DNA from: CAXTEJ01 sp964243295
GTDB taxonomy: Bacteria; Actinomycetota; Actinomycetes; Actinomycetales; Angustibacteraceae
Length of the DNA: 64,000 nt
Assembly: GCA_964243295.1 (NCBI GenBank)
Contig: CAXTEJ010000007.1
Coordinates: 1-64,000 of the forward strand
Direction: 5' to 3'
Below, in pieces: positions 15,214 to 24,501 of the stretch. A program made the position numbers and the translations under genes. Below the pieces are notes generated by a model, which ran no database searches, was not told the DNA's origin, and saw nothing but the letters and a program-made list of their open reading frames with translations. Numbering within the stretch: the first letter of the stretch is position 1; every line of letters begins with the position of its first letter.

Positions 15214-17337
15214 ATGACCGCCGACTACCCCATCGCGCCGCGCGCCGACCTCGTCGAGCGGCTGCCGGCCGCGGCGCCGACGTACGACGTCGCCGATCCC
15301 TACCGCTTCCTGGAGGACGCCGGCAGCGACGCCACCGCCGCGTGGCTGCGGGCTCAGGACGACCTGGTCACTGCTGCCCGTGAGGGCTGGACGGCGCGCC
15401 CCCACCTGCGGGCACGCATCGGCGAGCTGGTGCGCGCCGGGGTCGTCAGCACCCCGGTGTGGCGCGGCGAGCGGCAGTTCGCGATGCGCCGCACGGCCGA
15501 CCAGGAGCACGCGGTGCTGCTCGTGGTCGAGGACGGCGTCGACGGGCCGACAGAGCGCGTGCTGCTCGACCCGATGGCCGTCGACCCCACCGGCGCCACG
15601 ACGCTCGACAGCTGGCAGCCCAGCAAGGAGGGCCACCTGCTGGCCTACCAGCTGTCGCAGGGTGGCCGCGAGGAGTCGGTGCTCAGCGTCGTCGACGTCG
15701 CGACCGGTGAGCTCGTCGACGGCCCGGTCGACCGCGCGCGCTACTCCCCCGTCGCCTGGCTGCCCGGCGGCGAGGCGTACTACTACGTGCGTCGGCTCGC
15801 CCCCGGCGAGGTCCCGACGGGCGAGGAGCAGTACCACCGGCGGGTGTGGCTGCACCACCTCGGCGCCGACCCCGACGACGACGCCCTCGTCTTCGGCGAG
15901 GGCCTCGACCCGCACCACTACTACGGGGTCTCGGTGTCGAGGGACGGCCGCTGGCTCACCGTCAGCGCCGCGTCGGGCACCGCGCCGCGCAACGACCTGT
16001 GGGTCGCCGACCTCGCCGGGGCCGACCTCGCGTCGCCGCCGCTGCAGGTCGTGCAGCACGGCGTCGACGCCCAGACCTCGCTGCACGTCGGCCGCGACGG
16101 CCGCGCCTACGTCTTCACCGACCGCGACGCCCCCCGCGGCCGGCTGGTCGTCACCGACCCCGCCGACCCGGGGGTCGACACCTGGCGCGACCTGCTGCCC
16201 GAGGACGCGGAGGCGGTGCTTGACGGCTACGCCGTGCTGGACGGCGACGAGCTGGCCTCACCGGTGCTGCTGGCGCTGTGGACCCGCCACGCGCTCAGCG
16301 AGCTGACCGTGCACGACCTGCTGACCGGCGAGCGGGTGGGCGAAGTGACCCTGCCGGGCGTGGGCTCGGTCGGCGGCCTGTCCGAGCGGCCCGAGGGCGG
16401 CCACGAGGCGTGGATCGGCTACACCGACGCCGTCACGCCGAGCAGCGTGCTGCGCTACGACGCGCGCACCGGCGAGGTGACGACCTGGGCCTCGGCGCCG
16501 GGCATCGCGGCGGGCACCCTCGAGGTGCCGCAGGTCGTGTCGCGGCAGGTGGCCTTCGAGTCGGCCGACGGCACCGTCGTCCGGATGCTGGTGGTGTCGC
16601 CGTCCGGTGAGCCCGACCGGCCGCGCCCGACGATGCTCTACGGCTACGGCGGCTTCGGCATCACGATGTCGCCGGGCTACTCCGCCGGCGTCCTCGCCTT
16701 TGTCGAGGCCGGTGGCGTGTACGTCGTCGCCGGGCTGCGCGGCGGCGGCGAGGAGGGTGAGACCTGGCACCGCGAGGGCATGCTCGGCTCGAAGCAGAAC
16801 GTCTACGACGACCTGTACGCCGCGGCCGAGACGCTCGTCGACCAGGGCTGGACGACGCCCGACCGGCTCGCGATCAGCGGCGGCTCGAACGGCGGCCTGC
16901 TGGTCGGCGTCGCGGTCACCCAGCGGCCCGAGCTGTTCGCGGCCGTGGTCTGCTCGGCGCCACTGCTCGACATGGTGCGCTACGAGCTGTTCGGGCTCGG
17001 CGCCACGTGGGCCAGCGAGTACGGCACCGCCTCGGACGTCGAGCAGCTGGGCTGGCTGCTCGGCTACTCGCCGTACCACCACGTGCGCGAGGGCACGCCG
17101 TACCCCGCGGTGCTGTTCACGGTCTTCGACGGCGACACCCGCGTCGACCCGCTGCACGCCCGCAAGCTGTGCGCCGCGCTGCAGCACGCGACGGCGAGCC
17201 CGCTGCACGAGCGGCCGGTGCTGCTGCGGCGCGAAGCCGACGTCGGGCACGGCGCCCGCGCGGTGTCACGCAGCGTCGAGCTCAGCGCCGACACCCTCGC
17301 GTTCGCGGCCCACCACACCGGGCTGGTCGTGCCGTGA
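15214..17337 (+). CDS. Prolyl oligopeptidase family serine peptidase (S9A)
   Basis: This cytosolic peptidase of the S9 family cleaves short peptides after proline. The 707-aa protein has an N-terminal seven-bladed beta-propeller (about 75-400) and a C-terminal alpha/beta-hydrolase domain: YGYGGFGI, GLRGGGEEGETWHREG, the nucleophile S558 in SGGSNGGLL, the acid in DGDTRVDPLHARK, and H679 in GHGARA. ATG 15214 follows TAGGGT by six bases, so the message is probably leaderless. The stop codon overlaps the GTG of mscS (GTGA), so the two are translationally coupled. Confidence 0.93.
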   Translation: MTADYPIAPRADLVERLPAAAPTYDVADPYRFLEDAGSDATAAWLRAQDDLVTAAREGWTARPHLRARIGELVRAGVVSTPVWRGERQFAMRRTADQEHAVLLVVEDGVDGPTERVLLDPMAVDPTGATTLDSWQPSKEGHLLAYQLSQGGREESVLSVVDVATGELVDGPVDRARYSPVAWLPGGEAYYYVRRLAPGEVPTGEEQYHRRVWLHHLGADPDDDALVFGEGLDPHHYYGVSVSRDGRWLTVSAASGTAPRNDLWVADLAGADLASPPLQVVQHGVDAQTSLHVGRDGRAYVFTDRDAPRGRLVVTDPADPGVDTWRDLLPEDAEAVLDGYAVLDGDELASPVLLALWTRHALSELTVHDLLTGERVGEVTLPGVGSVGGLSERPEGGHEAWIGYTDAVTPSSVLRYDARTGEVTTWASAPGIAAGTLEVPQVVSRQVAFESADGTVVRMLVVSPSGEPDRPRPTMLYGYGGFGITMSPGYSAGVLAFVEAGGVYVVAGLRGGGEEGETWHREGMLGSKQNVYDDLYAAAETLVDQGWTTPDRLAISGGSNGGLLVGVAVTQRPELFAAVVCSAPLLDMVRYELFGLGATWASEYGTASDVEQLGWLLGYSPYHHVREGTPYPAVLFTVFDGDTRVDPLHARKLCAALQHATASPLHERPVLLRREADVGHGARAVSRSVELSADTLAFAAHHTGLVVP

Positions 17338-18314
17338 GCCTGCTCGCACGCGCCGCGGCCGCCGCGGCGGACGACGACTGGTCGGACCAGCTGCGCGACT
17401 GGCTGCTCGACCACGGCATCAAGATCGTCGTGATCGTCGTGGTCGCGACCCTGCTGCGCTTCGTGCTGCGCCGTGCCGTGCGGCGGCTGGTGCGGCGCAG
17501 CGTCGACTCGACCCTGGGCGAGCGGCTGGAGACCAACAGGGCCACGCGCGTGATCGCGTCCGCGACGGGGGCGACGCACGAGCGGCGGCGGCAGCGCACC
17601 GAGACGCTCGGCTCGGTGCTGAGCAGCCTGATCACCGCCGTCGTCTACGGCATCGGCGCCCTGATGGTGCTCAGCGAGTTCGACGTCGACCTGGCGCCGC
17701 TGCTGGCGTCGGCCGGTGTCGCGGGCGTGGCGCTCGGCTTCGGCGCGCAGAGCCTGGTCAAGGACTTCCTGTCCGGCATCTTCATGCTGCTCGAGGACCA
17801 GTACGGCGTGGGCGACATCATCGACACCGGCGACGCGACGGGCACCGTCGAGGAGGTGACCCTGCGCATCACCAAGCTGCGCGACCCGAGCGGCGTCGCC
17901 TGGTACGTCCGCAACGGCGAGATCGTGCGCATCGCCAACAAGAGCCAGGGCTGGTCGACCGCGGTCGTCGACCTGCCGGTGTCGTACGCCGAGGACATCC
18001 AGCGCGTGCTCGAGATCATCGCCCGTGTCGTCACCGAGGTCTACGAGGACCCCGAGTGGAGCGAGCTGATGATCGAGGAGCCGACCGTCGCGGGCGTCGA
18101 GCAGATCACCGGCACGACGGTCACGATCCGGGTGTTCGCCAAGACGACCCCCGACCAGCAGTGGGGCGTCCAGCGGGAGATCCGCGAGCGGGTCAAGGGG
18201 GCCTTCGACGCCGCGGGCGTGCAGGCACCGGCGGTCTACCCACCGGTTGTCGGCAGCGCCCCGGCCGCGTCCGGCGCGGCCCCCGCCAAGGGGACGATCT
18301 CGGGCACCGTCTGA
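17334..18314 (+). CDS. MscS family mechanosensitive ion channel
   Basis: This small-conductance mechanosensitive channel protein releases solutes on hypo-osmotic shock. In the 326-aa protein, TM1 is at about 28-45 (IKIVVIVVVATLLRFVL), TM2 around 95-115, and the pore helix region reads LLASAGVAGVALGFGAQSLVKDFLSGIFMLLEDQYGVGDII, a strong MscS signature, followed by the beta domain and cytoplasmic vestibule. GTG 17334 overlaps the upstream peptidase stop by 4 bp. An alternative longer frame is ruled out because it lies inside that gene. The C-terminal 25 residues are Ala/Pro-rich. Confidence 0.93.
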   Translation: MSLLARAAAAAADDDWSDQLRDWLLDHGIKIVVIVVVATLLRFVLRRAVRRLVRRSVDSTLGERLETNRATRVIASATGATHERRRQRTETLGSVLSSLITAVVYGIGALMVLSEFDVDLAPLLASAGVAGVALGFGAQSLVKDFLSGIFMLLEDQYGVGDIIDTGDATGTVEEVTLRITKLRDPSGVAWYVRNGEIVRIANKSQGWSTAVVDLPVSYAEDIQRVLEIIARVVTEVYEDPEWSELMIEEPTVAGVEQITGTTVTIRVFAKTTPDQQWGVQREIRERVKGAFDAAGVQAPAVYPPVVGSAPAASGAAPAKGTISGTV

Positions 18315-18379
18315 TCACCGGACGGCGCGGAGCGCGCCCCGAGATCGCGCCGGCCGGTAGCGGGGCGGACAGTGGGATC

Positions 18380-19915
18380 ATGAGCACCCCGCCCGCCCAG
18401 CGCACCGCCCTGGTCACCGGGGCCACCGGTTACATCGGGGGCCGGCTCGTCCCCGCGCTGCTCGCGGCCGGCTTCGCCGTGCGCTGCTTCGCGCGCAACC
18501 CCGCCAAGCTGCGCGACCAGCCGTGGTTCGCCGACGTCGAGGTCGTCAAGGGCGACGTCGGCGACAGCGCGGCGGTCGAGCGGGCGTGCGCCGGCGTGGA
18601 CGTCGGCTACTACCTCGTGCACAGCCTGGGTGCCGGGAAGCGGTTCGAGCGCCGCGACCGCGACATGGCCCGCGCGTTCGCCCGCGGCTCACGCAGGTCC
18701 GGCGTCGGGCGCCTGGTCTATCTCGGCGGCCTCTATCCCGACACCGACGACCTGTCGCCTCACCTGGACTCCCGCAAGGAGGTTGGCGAGATCCTGCTCG
18801 ACTCCGGGGTGCCGACCGCCGTGCTGCGGGCCGCGGTCATCCTGGGGTCGGGGTCGGCGTCCTTCGAGATGCTGCGCTACCTCACCGAGCGGCTGCCGGT
18901 CATGATCACCCCGCGGTGGGTGTCGAACCGCATCGAGCCGATCGCCGTCCGCGACGTGCTGCGCTACCTCGTGCTGGCGGCCGACCTGCCGCCGGAGGTC
19001 AGCCGCGGCTTCGACATCGGCAGCGGCGAGGTGCTCACCTACAAGGACATGATGGAGCGCTACGCCGAGGCGGCCGGGCTCAAGCCTCGCGTCATCCTGC
19101 CCATCAACGTGCTGACGCCGCGACTGTCGAGCCACTGGGTCGGCGTCGTGACGCCGGTGCCCAACGGCATCGCGCAGCCGCTGGTCGAGAGCCTCGTGCA
19201 CGAGGTCGTGTGCAAGGAGCACGACATCGCGCAGTACGTCCCCGACCCGGCCGAGGGCTTCATCGGGTTCGACCGGGCCGTGCGGCTGGCCCTGACCCGC
19301 ATCCAGGAGTACGACGTCGCCACCTCCTGGTCGTCGGCCGACTCCCCCGGCTCGCCGAGCGACCCGCTGCCCAGCGACCCCCACTGGGCCGGCGGCTCGC
19401 TGTACCTCGACGAGCGCAGCAGCGTGGTGCACGCCTCGCCCGCGGCGCTGTGGTCGGTGATCGAGGGGATCGGTGGCCAGCACGGCTGGTACAGCTGGTC
19501 GCTGGGCTGGCGGGTGCGCGGGATCATGGACCGGCTCACCGGCGGCCCCGGCCTGCGGCGCGGTCGCCGCGACCCCTACGACCTCGTCGTGGGTGACGCG
19601 CTCGACTGGTGGCGCGTCGAGGAGATCGAGGACGAGAAGCTGCTGCGGCTGCGCGCCGAGATGAAGCTGCCCGGCCTCGCGTGGCTCGAGCTGAGCGTCG
19701 AGCAGGACGACGGGTCGACCGTCTTCCGCCAGCGCGCGCTGTTCCACCCTCGGGGCCTCGCCGGCCAGGCCTACTGGCTGTCGATCATCCCGTTCCACGG
19801 CATCGTGTTCGGCGGCATGCAGCGCAACATCGCCAAGGCCGCCGAGTCGGCCCAGGCCACGCTCGACCAGGGTCAGCCCCAGCGCTGGCACGCGTCGGGC
19901 AACCTGACGACCTGA
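18380..19915 (+). CDS. Atypical SDR (NAD(P)-binding) fused to DUF2867 domain
   Basis: The 511-aa protein has an N-terminal Rossmann domain of the atypical short-chain dehydrogenase type (ALVTGATGYIGGRLVPALL, residues 8-26; GYYLVHSLG; RLVYLGGLYP). Its C-terminal half is a DUF2867/START-like domain (about 335-500: HASPAALWSVIEGIGG, RRGRRDPYDLVVGDALDWWRVEEIE, FHPRGLAGQAYW). The usual YxxxK of classical SDRs is not apparent. Such fusions are common in actinobacteria and have been linked only by prediction to quinone or lipid metabolism. ATG 18380 lies 65 bp after mscS and may be in the same transcript. Function not known. Confidence 0.85.
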   Translation: MSTPPAQRTALVTGATGYIGGRLVPALLAAGFAVRCFARNPAKLRDQPWFADVEVVKGDVGDSAAVERACAGVDVGYYLVHSLGAGKRFERRDRDMARAFARGSRRSGVGRLVYLGGLYPDTDDLSPHLDSRKEVGEILLDSGVPTAVLRAAVILGSGSASFEMLRYLTERLPVMITPRWVSNRIEPIAVRDVLRYLVLAADLPPEVSRGFDIGSGEVLTYKDMMERYAEAAGLKPRVILPINVLTPRLSSHWVGVVTPVPNGIAQPLVESLVHEVVCKEHDIAQYVPDPAEGFIGFDRAVRLALTRIQEYDVATSWSSADSPGSPSDPLPSDPHWAGGSLYLDERSSVVHASPAALWSVIEGIGGQHGWYSWSLGWRVRGIMDRLTGGPGLRRGRRDPYDLVVGDALDWWRVEEIEDEKLLRLRAEMKLPGLAWLELSVEQDDGSTVFRQRALFHPRGLAGQAYWLSIIPFHGIVFGGMQRNIAKAAESAQATLDQGQPQRWHASGNLTT

Positions 19916-19927
19916 GAGACTGGTCCG

Positions 19928-20308
19928 GTGAGCCAGCCCACCTTCTACGACCAGGTCGGCGGGCACGACACGTTCGTCCGCCTCGTGGCCCGCTTCTACG
20001 AGGGCGTCGCGGGCGACCCGCCGCTGCGGGCGCTGTACCCCGACGCCGACCTGCACGACGCCGAGCAGCGGCTGCTGATGTTCCTCGAGCAGTACTGGGG
20101 TGGGCCGACGACGTACGGCGACACCCGCGGCCACCCGCGGCTGCGGATGCGCCACCACCCCTTCTCGGTCACCTTCGACATGCGCGACCGCTGGCTGCAG
20201 CACATGCGCGACGCGGTCGACTCCCTCGACCTCGCGCCCGACCACGAGACCCAGCTGTGGGACTACCTCGAGCGCGCGGCCCACTCGCTGGTGAACTCGC
20301 CCGGCTAG
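19928..20308 (+). CDS. glbO: Group II truncated hemoglobin (GlbO/trHbO)
   Basis: The 126-aa heme protein has a 2-on-2 globin fold. Visible features are the N-terminal YDQVGGHDTFVRLVARFYEGVAGDPPLRALYP, the proximal His in LRMRHHPFSVT and the group II Trp in DRWLQHMRDAVDSL. GlbO proteins bind O2 tightly and help with NO or peroxide defence. The GTG start at 19928 is 12 bp after the SDR-DUF2867 gene, so co-transcription is likely. Its place between pepN and the alpha-glucosidase matches mycobacteria, allowing for inserted genes. Confidence 0.94.
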   Translation: MSQPTFYDQVGGHDTFVRLVARFYEGVAGDPPLRALYPDADLHDAEQRLLMFLEQYWGGPTTYGDTRGHPRLRMRHHPFSVTFDMRDRWLQHMRDAVDSLDLAPDHETQLWDYLERAAHSLVNSPG

Positions 20309-20318
20309 TCGCCCGCCG

Positions 20319-20915
20319 CTACCCGCCCGCCCGGCGCCGCTGCGGGTAGAGGGTCTGGCCGCGCGCGAGCATCGCGACGAACTCCTCGACGCGTCGCTGC
20401 CGTGTCTCGGGTCGCTTGGCCGAGGTGACGCGCAGCGAGATCGCGTAGCGGTTCTGGCTGGTCAGCACGTCGTACATCGCCTGCGCCGCAGGGTCGCGGG
20501 CGACAGCCGCGAGCAGGTCGGGCGGCGCCACCATGTCCTTGGGCCCGGCGTACGCCGCGTCCCACCGCCCGTCGGCCTTCGCCCGCTCGACCTCGGCGAG
20601 GCCCGGCGGCTGCATCAGCCCCTGCTCGCTGAGCGCCGTCGCGTAGCCGACGTTGCGCACCGACCACACGCTGCGCGGACGCCGGTGCATCCACCGCTGC
20701 CGGAACGTCGCCGCGTCCCGCGAGCGCACCTGGCCGTCGATCCAGCCCCACCGCAGCGCCTGGTCGAGCGCCTGGTCGTACGTCAGCGAGGTCGGCTCGG
20801 TCGTGCCCTTCTTGGCCAGCACGAGCCACACGCCCGTCGGGTCGCGGTGGTGGTCGGCCAGCCACGCGCCGAACGCGCCGACGTCCGGCACGAGCAGCTC
20901 GGGCAGGTCGTCCAC
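20319..20915 (-). CDS. YdeI/OmpD-associated family protein
   Basis: The 198-aa protein carries the blocks typical of the YdeI family: GAFGAWLADHHRDPTGVWLVLAKKG, LTYDQALDQALRWGWIDGQ, TFRQRWMHRRPRSVWSVRNV, LMQPPGLAEVERAKADGRWDAAY, and a C-terminal AISLRVTSAKRPETRQRRVEEFVAML. The family name comes from association with peptide resistance in enterobacteria; the molecular role in actinobacteria is unknown. GTG start at 20915. It ends 10 bp from the convergent glbO stop. Confidence 0.85.
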   Translation of the reverse strand: MDDLPELLVPDVGAFGAWLADHHRDPTGVWLVLAKKGTTEPTSLTYDQALDQALRWGWIDGQVRSRDAATFRQRWMHRRPRSVWSVRNVGYATALSEQGLMQPPGLAEVERAKADGRWDAAYAGPKDMVAPPDLLAAVARDPAAQAMYDVLTSQNRYAISLRVTSAKRPETRQRRVEEFVAMLARGQTLYPQRRRAGG

Positions 20916-20963
20916 GGGCTCAGCGTGGCAGAGCCGACCGGTCGCCGGCAGGCTGCGAGCGCG

Positions 20964-20969
20964 TAGCCT
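20964..20969 (+). promoter_or_regulatory. -10 hexamer TAGCCT of alpha-glucosidase gene
   Basis: TAGCCT lies 8 nt before the GTG 20978, the geometry of a leaderless promoter, and supports that start over the upstream TTG 20969. Confidence 0.5.
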
Positions 20970-20977
20970 TGGCGCCC

Positions 20978-22720
20978 GTGACCTCGACCACCCCGGCGAC
21001 CCCCACCACGACCTCCCCGGCCTCGCCGCAGCAGGCGCCCGACCTGGTGCACGAGGCCGACGCGCCCGGCGCCCCCTGGTGGCGCAGCGCCGTCATCTAC
21101 CAGGTCTACCCGCGCTCGTTCGCCGACAGCGACGGCGACGGCATCGGCGACCTGCCCGGCATCACCAGCCGGCTCGGGCACCTCGCCGAGCTCGGCGTCG
21201 ACGCCCTGTGGCTGTCGCCGTTCTACCTCTCCCCCCAGGCCGACGCCGGCTACGACGTCGCCGACTACCGCACGGTCGACCCCGTCTTCGGTGACCTGTC
21301 GGACGCCGACGCGCTGCTCGCCCGCGCCGGCGAGCTGGGTCTGCGCGTGATCGTCGACCTGGTGCCCAACCACACCTCCGACGAGCACGCGTGGTTCCAG
21401 GCCGCCCTGGCCGCCGGCCCCGGCAGTCCCGAGCGCTCGCGCTACCTGTTCCGCGACGGCAGCGGCCCGGACGGCGACGCCCCGCCGAACGACTGGCGCT
21501 CGGTCTTCGGCGGCGGCGCCTGGCAGCGCGTCACCGAGGCCGACGGCACCCCGGGCCAGTGGTACCTGCACCTGTTCGACGTCAAGCAGCCCGACCTCGA
21601 CTGGGAGCACCCGCAGGTGCGGGCCGAGTTCGAGTCGATCCTGCGCTTCTGGCTCGACCGCGGCGTCGCCGGCTTCCGCATCGACGTGGCGCACGGCCTG
21701 GTCAAGGCGCCGGGCCTGCCGGCGTACGCCGACGAGCACGAGATGCTGCACGGCAACGAGGACGACCGGCCGAGGGCTCCCTACTGGGACCAGGAGGGCG
21801 TGCACGAGGTCTACCGCGCGTGGCACCGCATCGCCGCCGAGTACGCCGGCGACCGCGTGCTCGTGGCCGAGGCGTGGGTCGAGCCGGCCGAGCGGCTCGC
21901 GAGGTACGTGCGCCCCGACGAGCTGCACCAGTCGTTCAACTTTCCCTACCTCGTCACCCCGTGGAGCGCCGAGGCCCTGCGCGAGGTCGTCGCGGCGTCG
22001 CTGCGGGCGACCGACGCCGTGGGGGCCTCGACCACCTGGGTGCTCAGCAACCACGACGTGCTGCGCCACGCCACCCGCTTCGGCTTCCCGGCCGGCACCC
22101 GGCTGCCCAACGGCATCGGCGCCGACGACCCGCAGCCGGACGCCGCACTCGGGCTGCGGCGAGCCCGCGCGGCCACCCTGGTGATGCTGGCCCTGCCCGG
22201 CTCGGCGTACCTCTACCAGGGCGAGGAGCTCGGGCTGCCCGAGCACACGACCATGCCGGACGACGTCCGCCAGGACCCGACCTGGCCGCGGTCGGACCAC
22301 ACCCACCGCGGGCGTGACGGCTGCCGCGTGCCCATCCCGTGGCAGGCCGACGCCCCGTCGTACGGCTTCGGACCGAGCGAGCGCAGCTGGCTGCCGCAGC
22401 CCGAGGTCTGGCGCGAGCACGCCCTGGACGCGCAGCAGGGCGTCGACGGCTCGACGTACGAGATGTACCGCGGCGCGCTCGCGCTGCGGAAGGCGCAGCA
22501 GCTGGGCTCCGGCTCGCTCGCCTTCGAGACCTCCTTCGGCCCGGACGTCCTCGCGTTCCGCAACGGCGACATCGTCGTGGTCGCCAACCTGGGCGACGTG
22601 CCCCTGCCGCTGCCCGAGGACGCGGTCGTGTTCGCGGCCAGCGCGGCCCTCGACGAGGTCGGCGACCTGACGACCGTGCCGGGCGACGTCACGGTCTGGA
22701 TGCGCCTGCCGCAGCGGTGA
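20978..22720 (+). CDS. Alpha-glucosidase (GH13 family)
   Basis: This glycoside hydrolase acts on the non-reducing end of alpha-glucosides. The 580-aa protein has the GH13 (beta/alpha)8 barrel: AVIYQVYPRSFADSDGDGIGDLPGI, DLVPNHTS (region I), nucleophile D236 in GFRIDVAHG, acid/base E298 in VAEAWV and D360 in SNHDV. A small beta domain follows. The motifs fit the oligo-1,6-glucosidase / AglA subgroup; exact linkage preference cannot be read. The GTG start follows a TAGCCT -10. Together with malQ it points to maltodextrin/glycogen use in this region. Confidence 0.93.
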   Translation: MTSTTPATPTTTSPASPQQAPDLVHEADAPGAPWWRSAVIYQVYPRSFADSDGDGIGDLPGITSRLGHLAELGVDALWLSPFYLSPQADAGYDVADYRTVDPVFGDLSDADALLARAGELGLRVIVDLVPNHTSDEHAWFQAALAAGPGSPERSRYLFRDGSGPDGDAPPNDWRSVFGGGAWQRVTEADGTPGQWYLHLFDVKQPDLDWEHPQVRAEFESILRFWLDRGVAGFRIDVAHGLVKAPGLPAYADEHEMLHGNEDDRPRAPYWDQEGVHEVYRAWHRIAAEYAGDRVLVAEAWVEPAERLARYVRPDELHQSFNFPYLVTPWSAEALREVVAASLRATDAVGASTTWVLSNHDVLRHATRFGFPAGTRLPNGIGADDPQPDAALGLRRARAATLVMLALPGSAYLYQGEELGLPEHTTMPDDVRQDPTWPRSDHTHRGRDGCRVPIPWQADAPSYGFGPSERSWLPQPEVWREHALDAQQGVDGSTYEMYRGALALRKAQQLGSGSLAFETSFGPDVLAFRNGDIVVVANLGDVPLPLPEDAVVFAASAALDEVGDLTTVPGDVTVWMRLPQR

Positions 22721-22751
22721 CCGCCACCGAGCCTTGACCGCCCCCCGGCGG

Positions 22752-23495
22752 TCAGGCGCTCGCGGCGTGCCGGGTGGTGTCGGGCTCGCGCGCCGCGCCT
22801 GCCCCGCCGACGGGCCGCGAGGCGTCGCTGAGCTTGCCCTGGCGCACGTCGGCGGGCTCGTCGTCGCGCAGCAGCCCGATGCTGCCGGCCAGCACGGCCG
22901 CCTCGGTGCGCGTGGCGCACTGCAACCGCTGCAGCAGCCCCGCGACCAGCCGCTTCGCGGTGCGCTCCGAGACGTGGGTGCGCCGCGCGATGCCGGCGAT
23001 CGTCGTCCCCTCTGCGATCAGCCGCCACAGCGTGCGCTCCTGCTGCGACAGCGCCCCCGGTTTCGCGGCCTCGGGGCACTCGCTCGCCCGCAGCAGTGCC
23101 TCCAGCAGCGCGCGAGGCACGACCGCCCAGCCGTCCGCGACCGCCAGCAGGGCCGTGACCAGGTGCTCCGGCTCGGAGGTCTTGCGCAGGTGGCCCAGCG
23201 CCCCCGCCCGCAGCGCCTGCAGCTCGTGCTCGTGGTCCTCGGCCTGGGCCATGGTCACGATCCGGGCATCAGGGTTCAGGCGTCGGATGGCGGCGACCGC
23301 GCGCAGGCCACCCGGCGGTGGCATGACGAGGTTGACCAGCGTGAGGTCGGGCTGGTGCCGGTGCACCATCGCCGCTGCCGAGCTCGCCTCGTCGGTCGAG
23401 CCGACCACCTGCACGCGTTGCTCGCTCAGCTGCGGCAGCAGCAGCTCGAGACCGCGGGTGAACATCGGGCTGTCGTCGACCACGCACACACGCAT
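22752..23495 (-). CDS. Atypical LuxR/NarL-type response regulator, phospho-Asp replaced by Asn
   Basis: The 247-aa protein has an N-terminal receiver-like domain (1-120) and a C-terminal LuxR helix-turn-helix (about 148-210: ALSQQERTLWRLIAEGTTIAGIARRTHVSERTAKRLVAGLLQRL). The acidic pair D7-D8 and the conserved lysine region LRKTSEP are present, but the expected phosphoacceptor is N55 (LTLVNLVMPPPGG). It is thus a pseudo-receiver, likely controlled without phosphorylation. No histidine kinase is nearby. It is divergent from the manganese catalase gene, so it may regulate it. ATG 23495; frames further upstream run into the catalase gene. Confidence 0.85.
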   Translation of the reverse strand: MRVCVVDDSPMFTRGLELLLPQLSEQRVQVVGSTDEASSAAAMVHRHQPDLTLVNLVMPPPGGLRAVAAIRRLNPDARIVTMAQAEDHEHELQALRAGALGHLRKTSEPEHLVTALLAVADGWAVVPRALLEALLRASECPEAAKPGALSQQERTLWRLIAEGTTIAGIARRTHVSERTAKRLVAGLLQRLQCATRTEAAVLAGSIGLLRDDEPADVRQGKLSDASRPVGGAGAAREPDTTRHAASA

Positions 23496-23636
23496 GTCGC
23501 CCCTCTTCGCCGACCGGGCCAGGCTGCGTCCCCACCGGGACACGCGCCGACCCCGGGAGGTCGGCGGATGGCCCGCGGGGGCCACGGATGGCGGGTACCC
23601 CGTGTCTGCCAGAGCAACCAGCGAACAGGAGAACTC
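23496..23636. promoter_or_regulatory. Divergent response regulator / Mn catalase control region
   Basis: The 141-bp gap holds an inverted repeat, CGCCGAC at 23545-23551 and GTCGGCG at 23560-23566, with an 8-nt centre, placed where a regulator could act on both genes. The Shine-Dalgarno AGGAG of the catalase lies at its right end. Confidence 0.4.
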
Positions 23637-24494
23637 ATGTTCACCCACGTGCACGAGCTGCAGTTCGAGGCCAAGCCCGACGGCCCGGACCCCGCCTTCG
23701 CCCGCCGCTTCCAGGAGGTGCTGGGCGGCAAGTTCGGTGAGATGACCGTCGCCATGCAGTACCTGTACCAGGGCTGGAACACCCGGCTCCCCGGCAAGTA
23801 CAAGGACATGCTCCTCGACATCGGCACCGAGGAGCTCGCCCACGTCGAGATGATCACGACGATGATCGACCGGCTGCTCGACGTCGCGCCGATGTCGCAG
23901 GACGAGGCCAAGGGCGACACCCTGCGCGGCGCCTGGGCCCACAGCAACCCCCAGCACCAGATCGTCAACGGCGGCGGCGCCTACCCCGCCGACTCCAACG
24001 GCGTGCCGTGGAGCGGAGCGTTCGTCACCGCGAGCGGCAACCTCTACGCCGACTTCGCCCTCAACGCGGCGGCCGAGATGCAGGGCCGCGTGCAGGTGGC
24101 CCGGCTGTTCCACATGACCGACGACCCGGGCGTCAAGCAGCTCATCCGCTTCCTCGTCACCCGCGACCACATGCACCAGATGATGTGGCTGCGGGCGATG
24201 GAGGAGCTCAAGGCCGACGGGCTGGACGGCGTCCCGGTGCCCGAGATGTTCCCCATCGACGAGGAGCTGGACGAGTTCGCCCGGCTCTACGTGCACGCCT
24301 CCGACGGCGCCAACGCCACCGAGGGCTCGTGGGCGAACGGCCAGGCGTACGACGGCAGCGGCGAGATCACGATCGAGCCCACCCCGATCGCGCACGGCGC
24401 TCGCCCGGTCCTGCCTCCGGGTGACCCGCGGCTGTACGGCACGACGCCGCTGTCGCCGGCCGGCCTGATCCAGAAGGCCAAGGACCTGCTCTGA
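23637..24494 (+). CDS. Manganese catalase (non-heme, ferritin-like)
   Basis: This enzyme dismutates hydrogen peroxide at a di-manganese centre. The 285-aa protein starts FTHVHELQFEAKPDGPDP and keeps the ligand pattern known from Lactobacillus: E35 (GEMTVAMQYLYQGW), E66 and H69 (EELAHVEM), the Glu in NAAAEMQGRVQV and the His in LVTRDHMHQMMW. The C-terminal lobe (APIAHGARPVLPPGDPRLYGT region) is typical of bacillus/actinobacterial forms. ATG follows AGGAG closely. It is followed by a strong hairpin and then by a small membrane protein and an Nramp transporter, suggesting coupled Mn supply and peroxide defence. Confidence 0.94.
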   Translation: MFTHVHELQFEAKPDGPDPAFARRFQEVLGGKFGEMTVAMQYLYQGWNTRLPGKYKDMLLDIGTEELAHVEMITTMIDRLLDVAPMSQDEAKGDTLRGAWAHSNPQHQIVNGGGAYPADSNGVPWSGAFVTASGNLYADFALNAAAEMQGRVQVARLFHMTDDPGVKQLIRFLVTRDHMHQMMWLRAMEELKADGLDGVPVPEMFPIDEELDEFARLYVHASDGANATEGSWANGQAYDGSGEITIEPTPIAHGARPVLPPGDPRLYGTTPLSPAGLIQKAKDLL

Positions 24495-24501
24495 GCGCCG
24501 C

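Noticed and set aside
18315..18379. Leaderless start for the SDR-DUF2867 gene from TAGCGG
   Set aside because: The hexamer lacks the final T and lies about 20 bases from the ATG.
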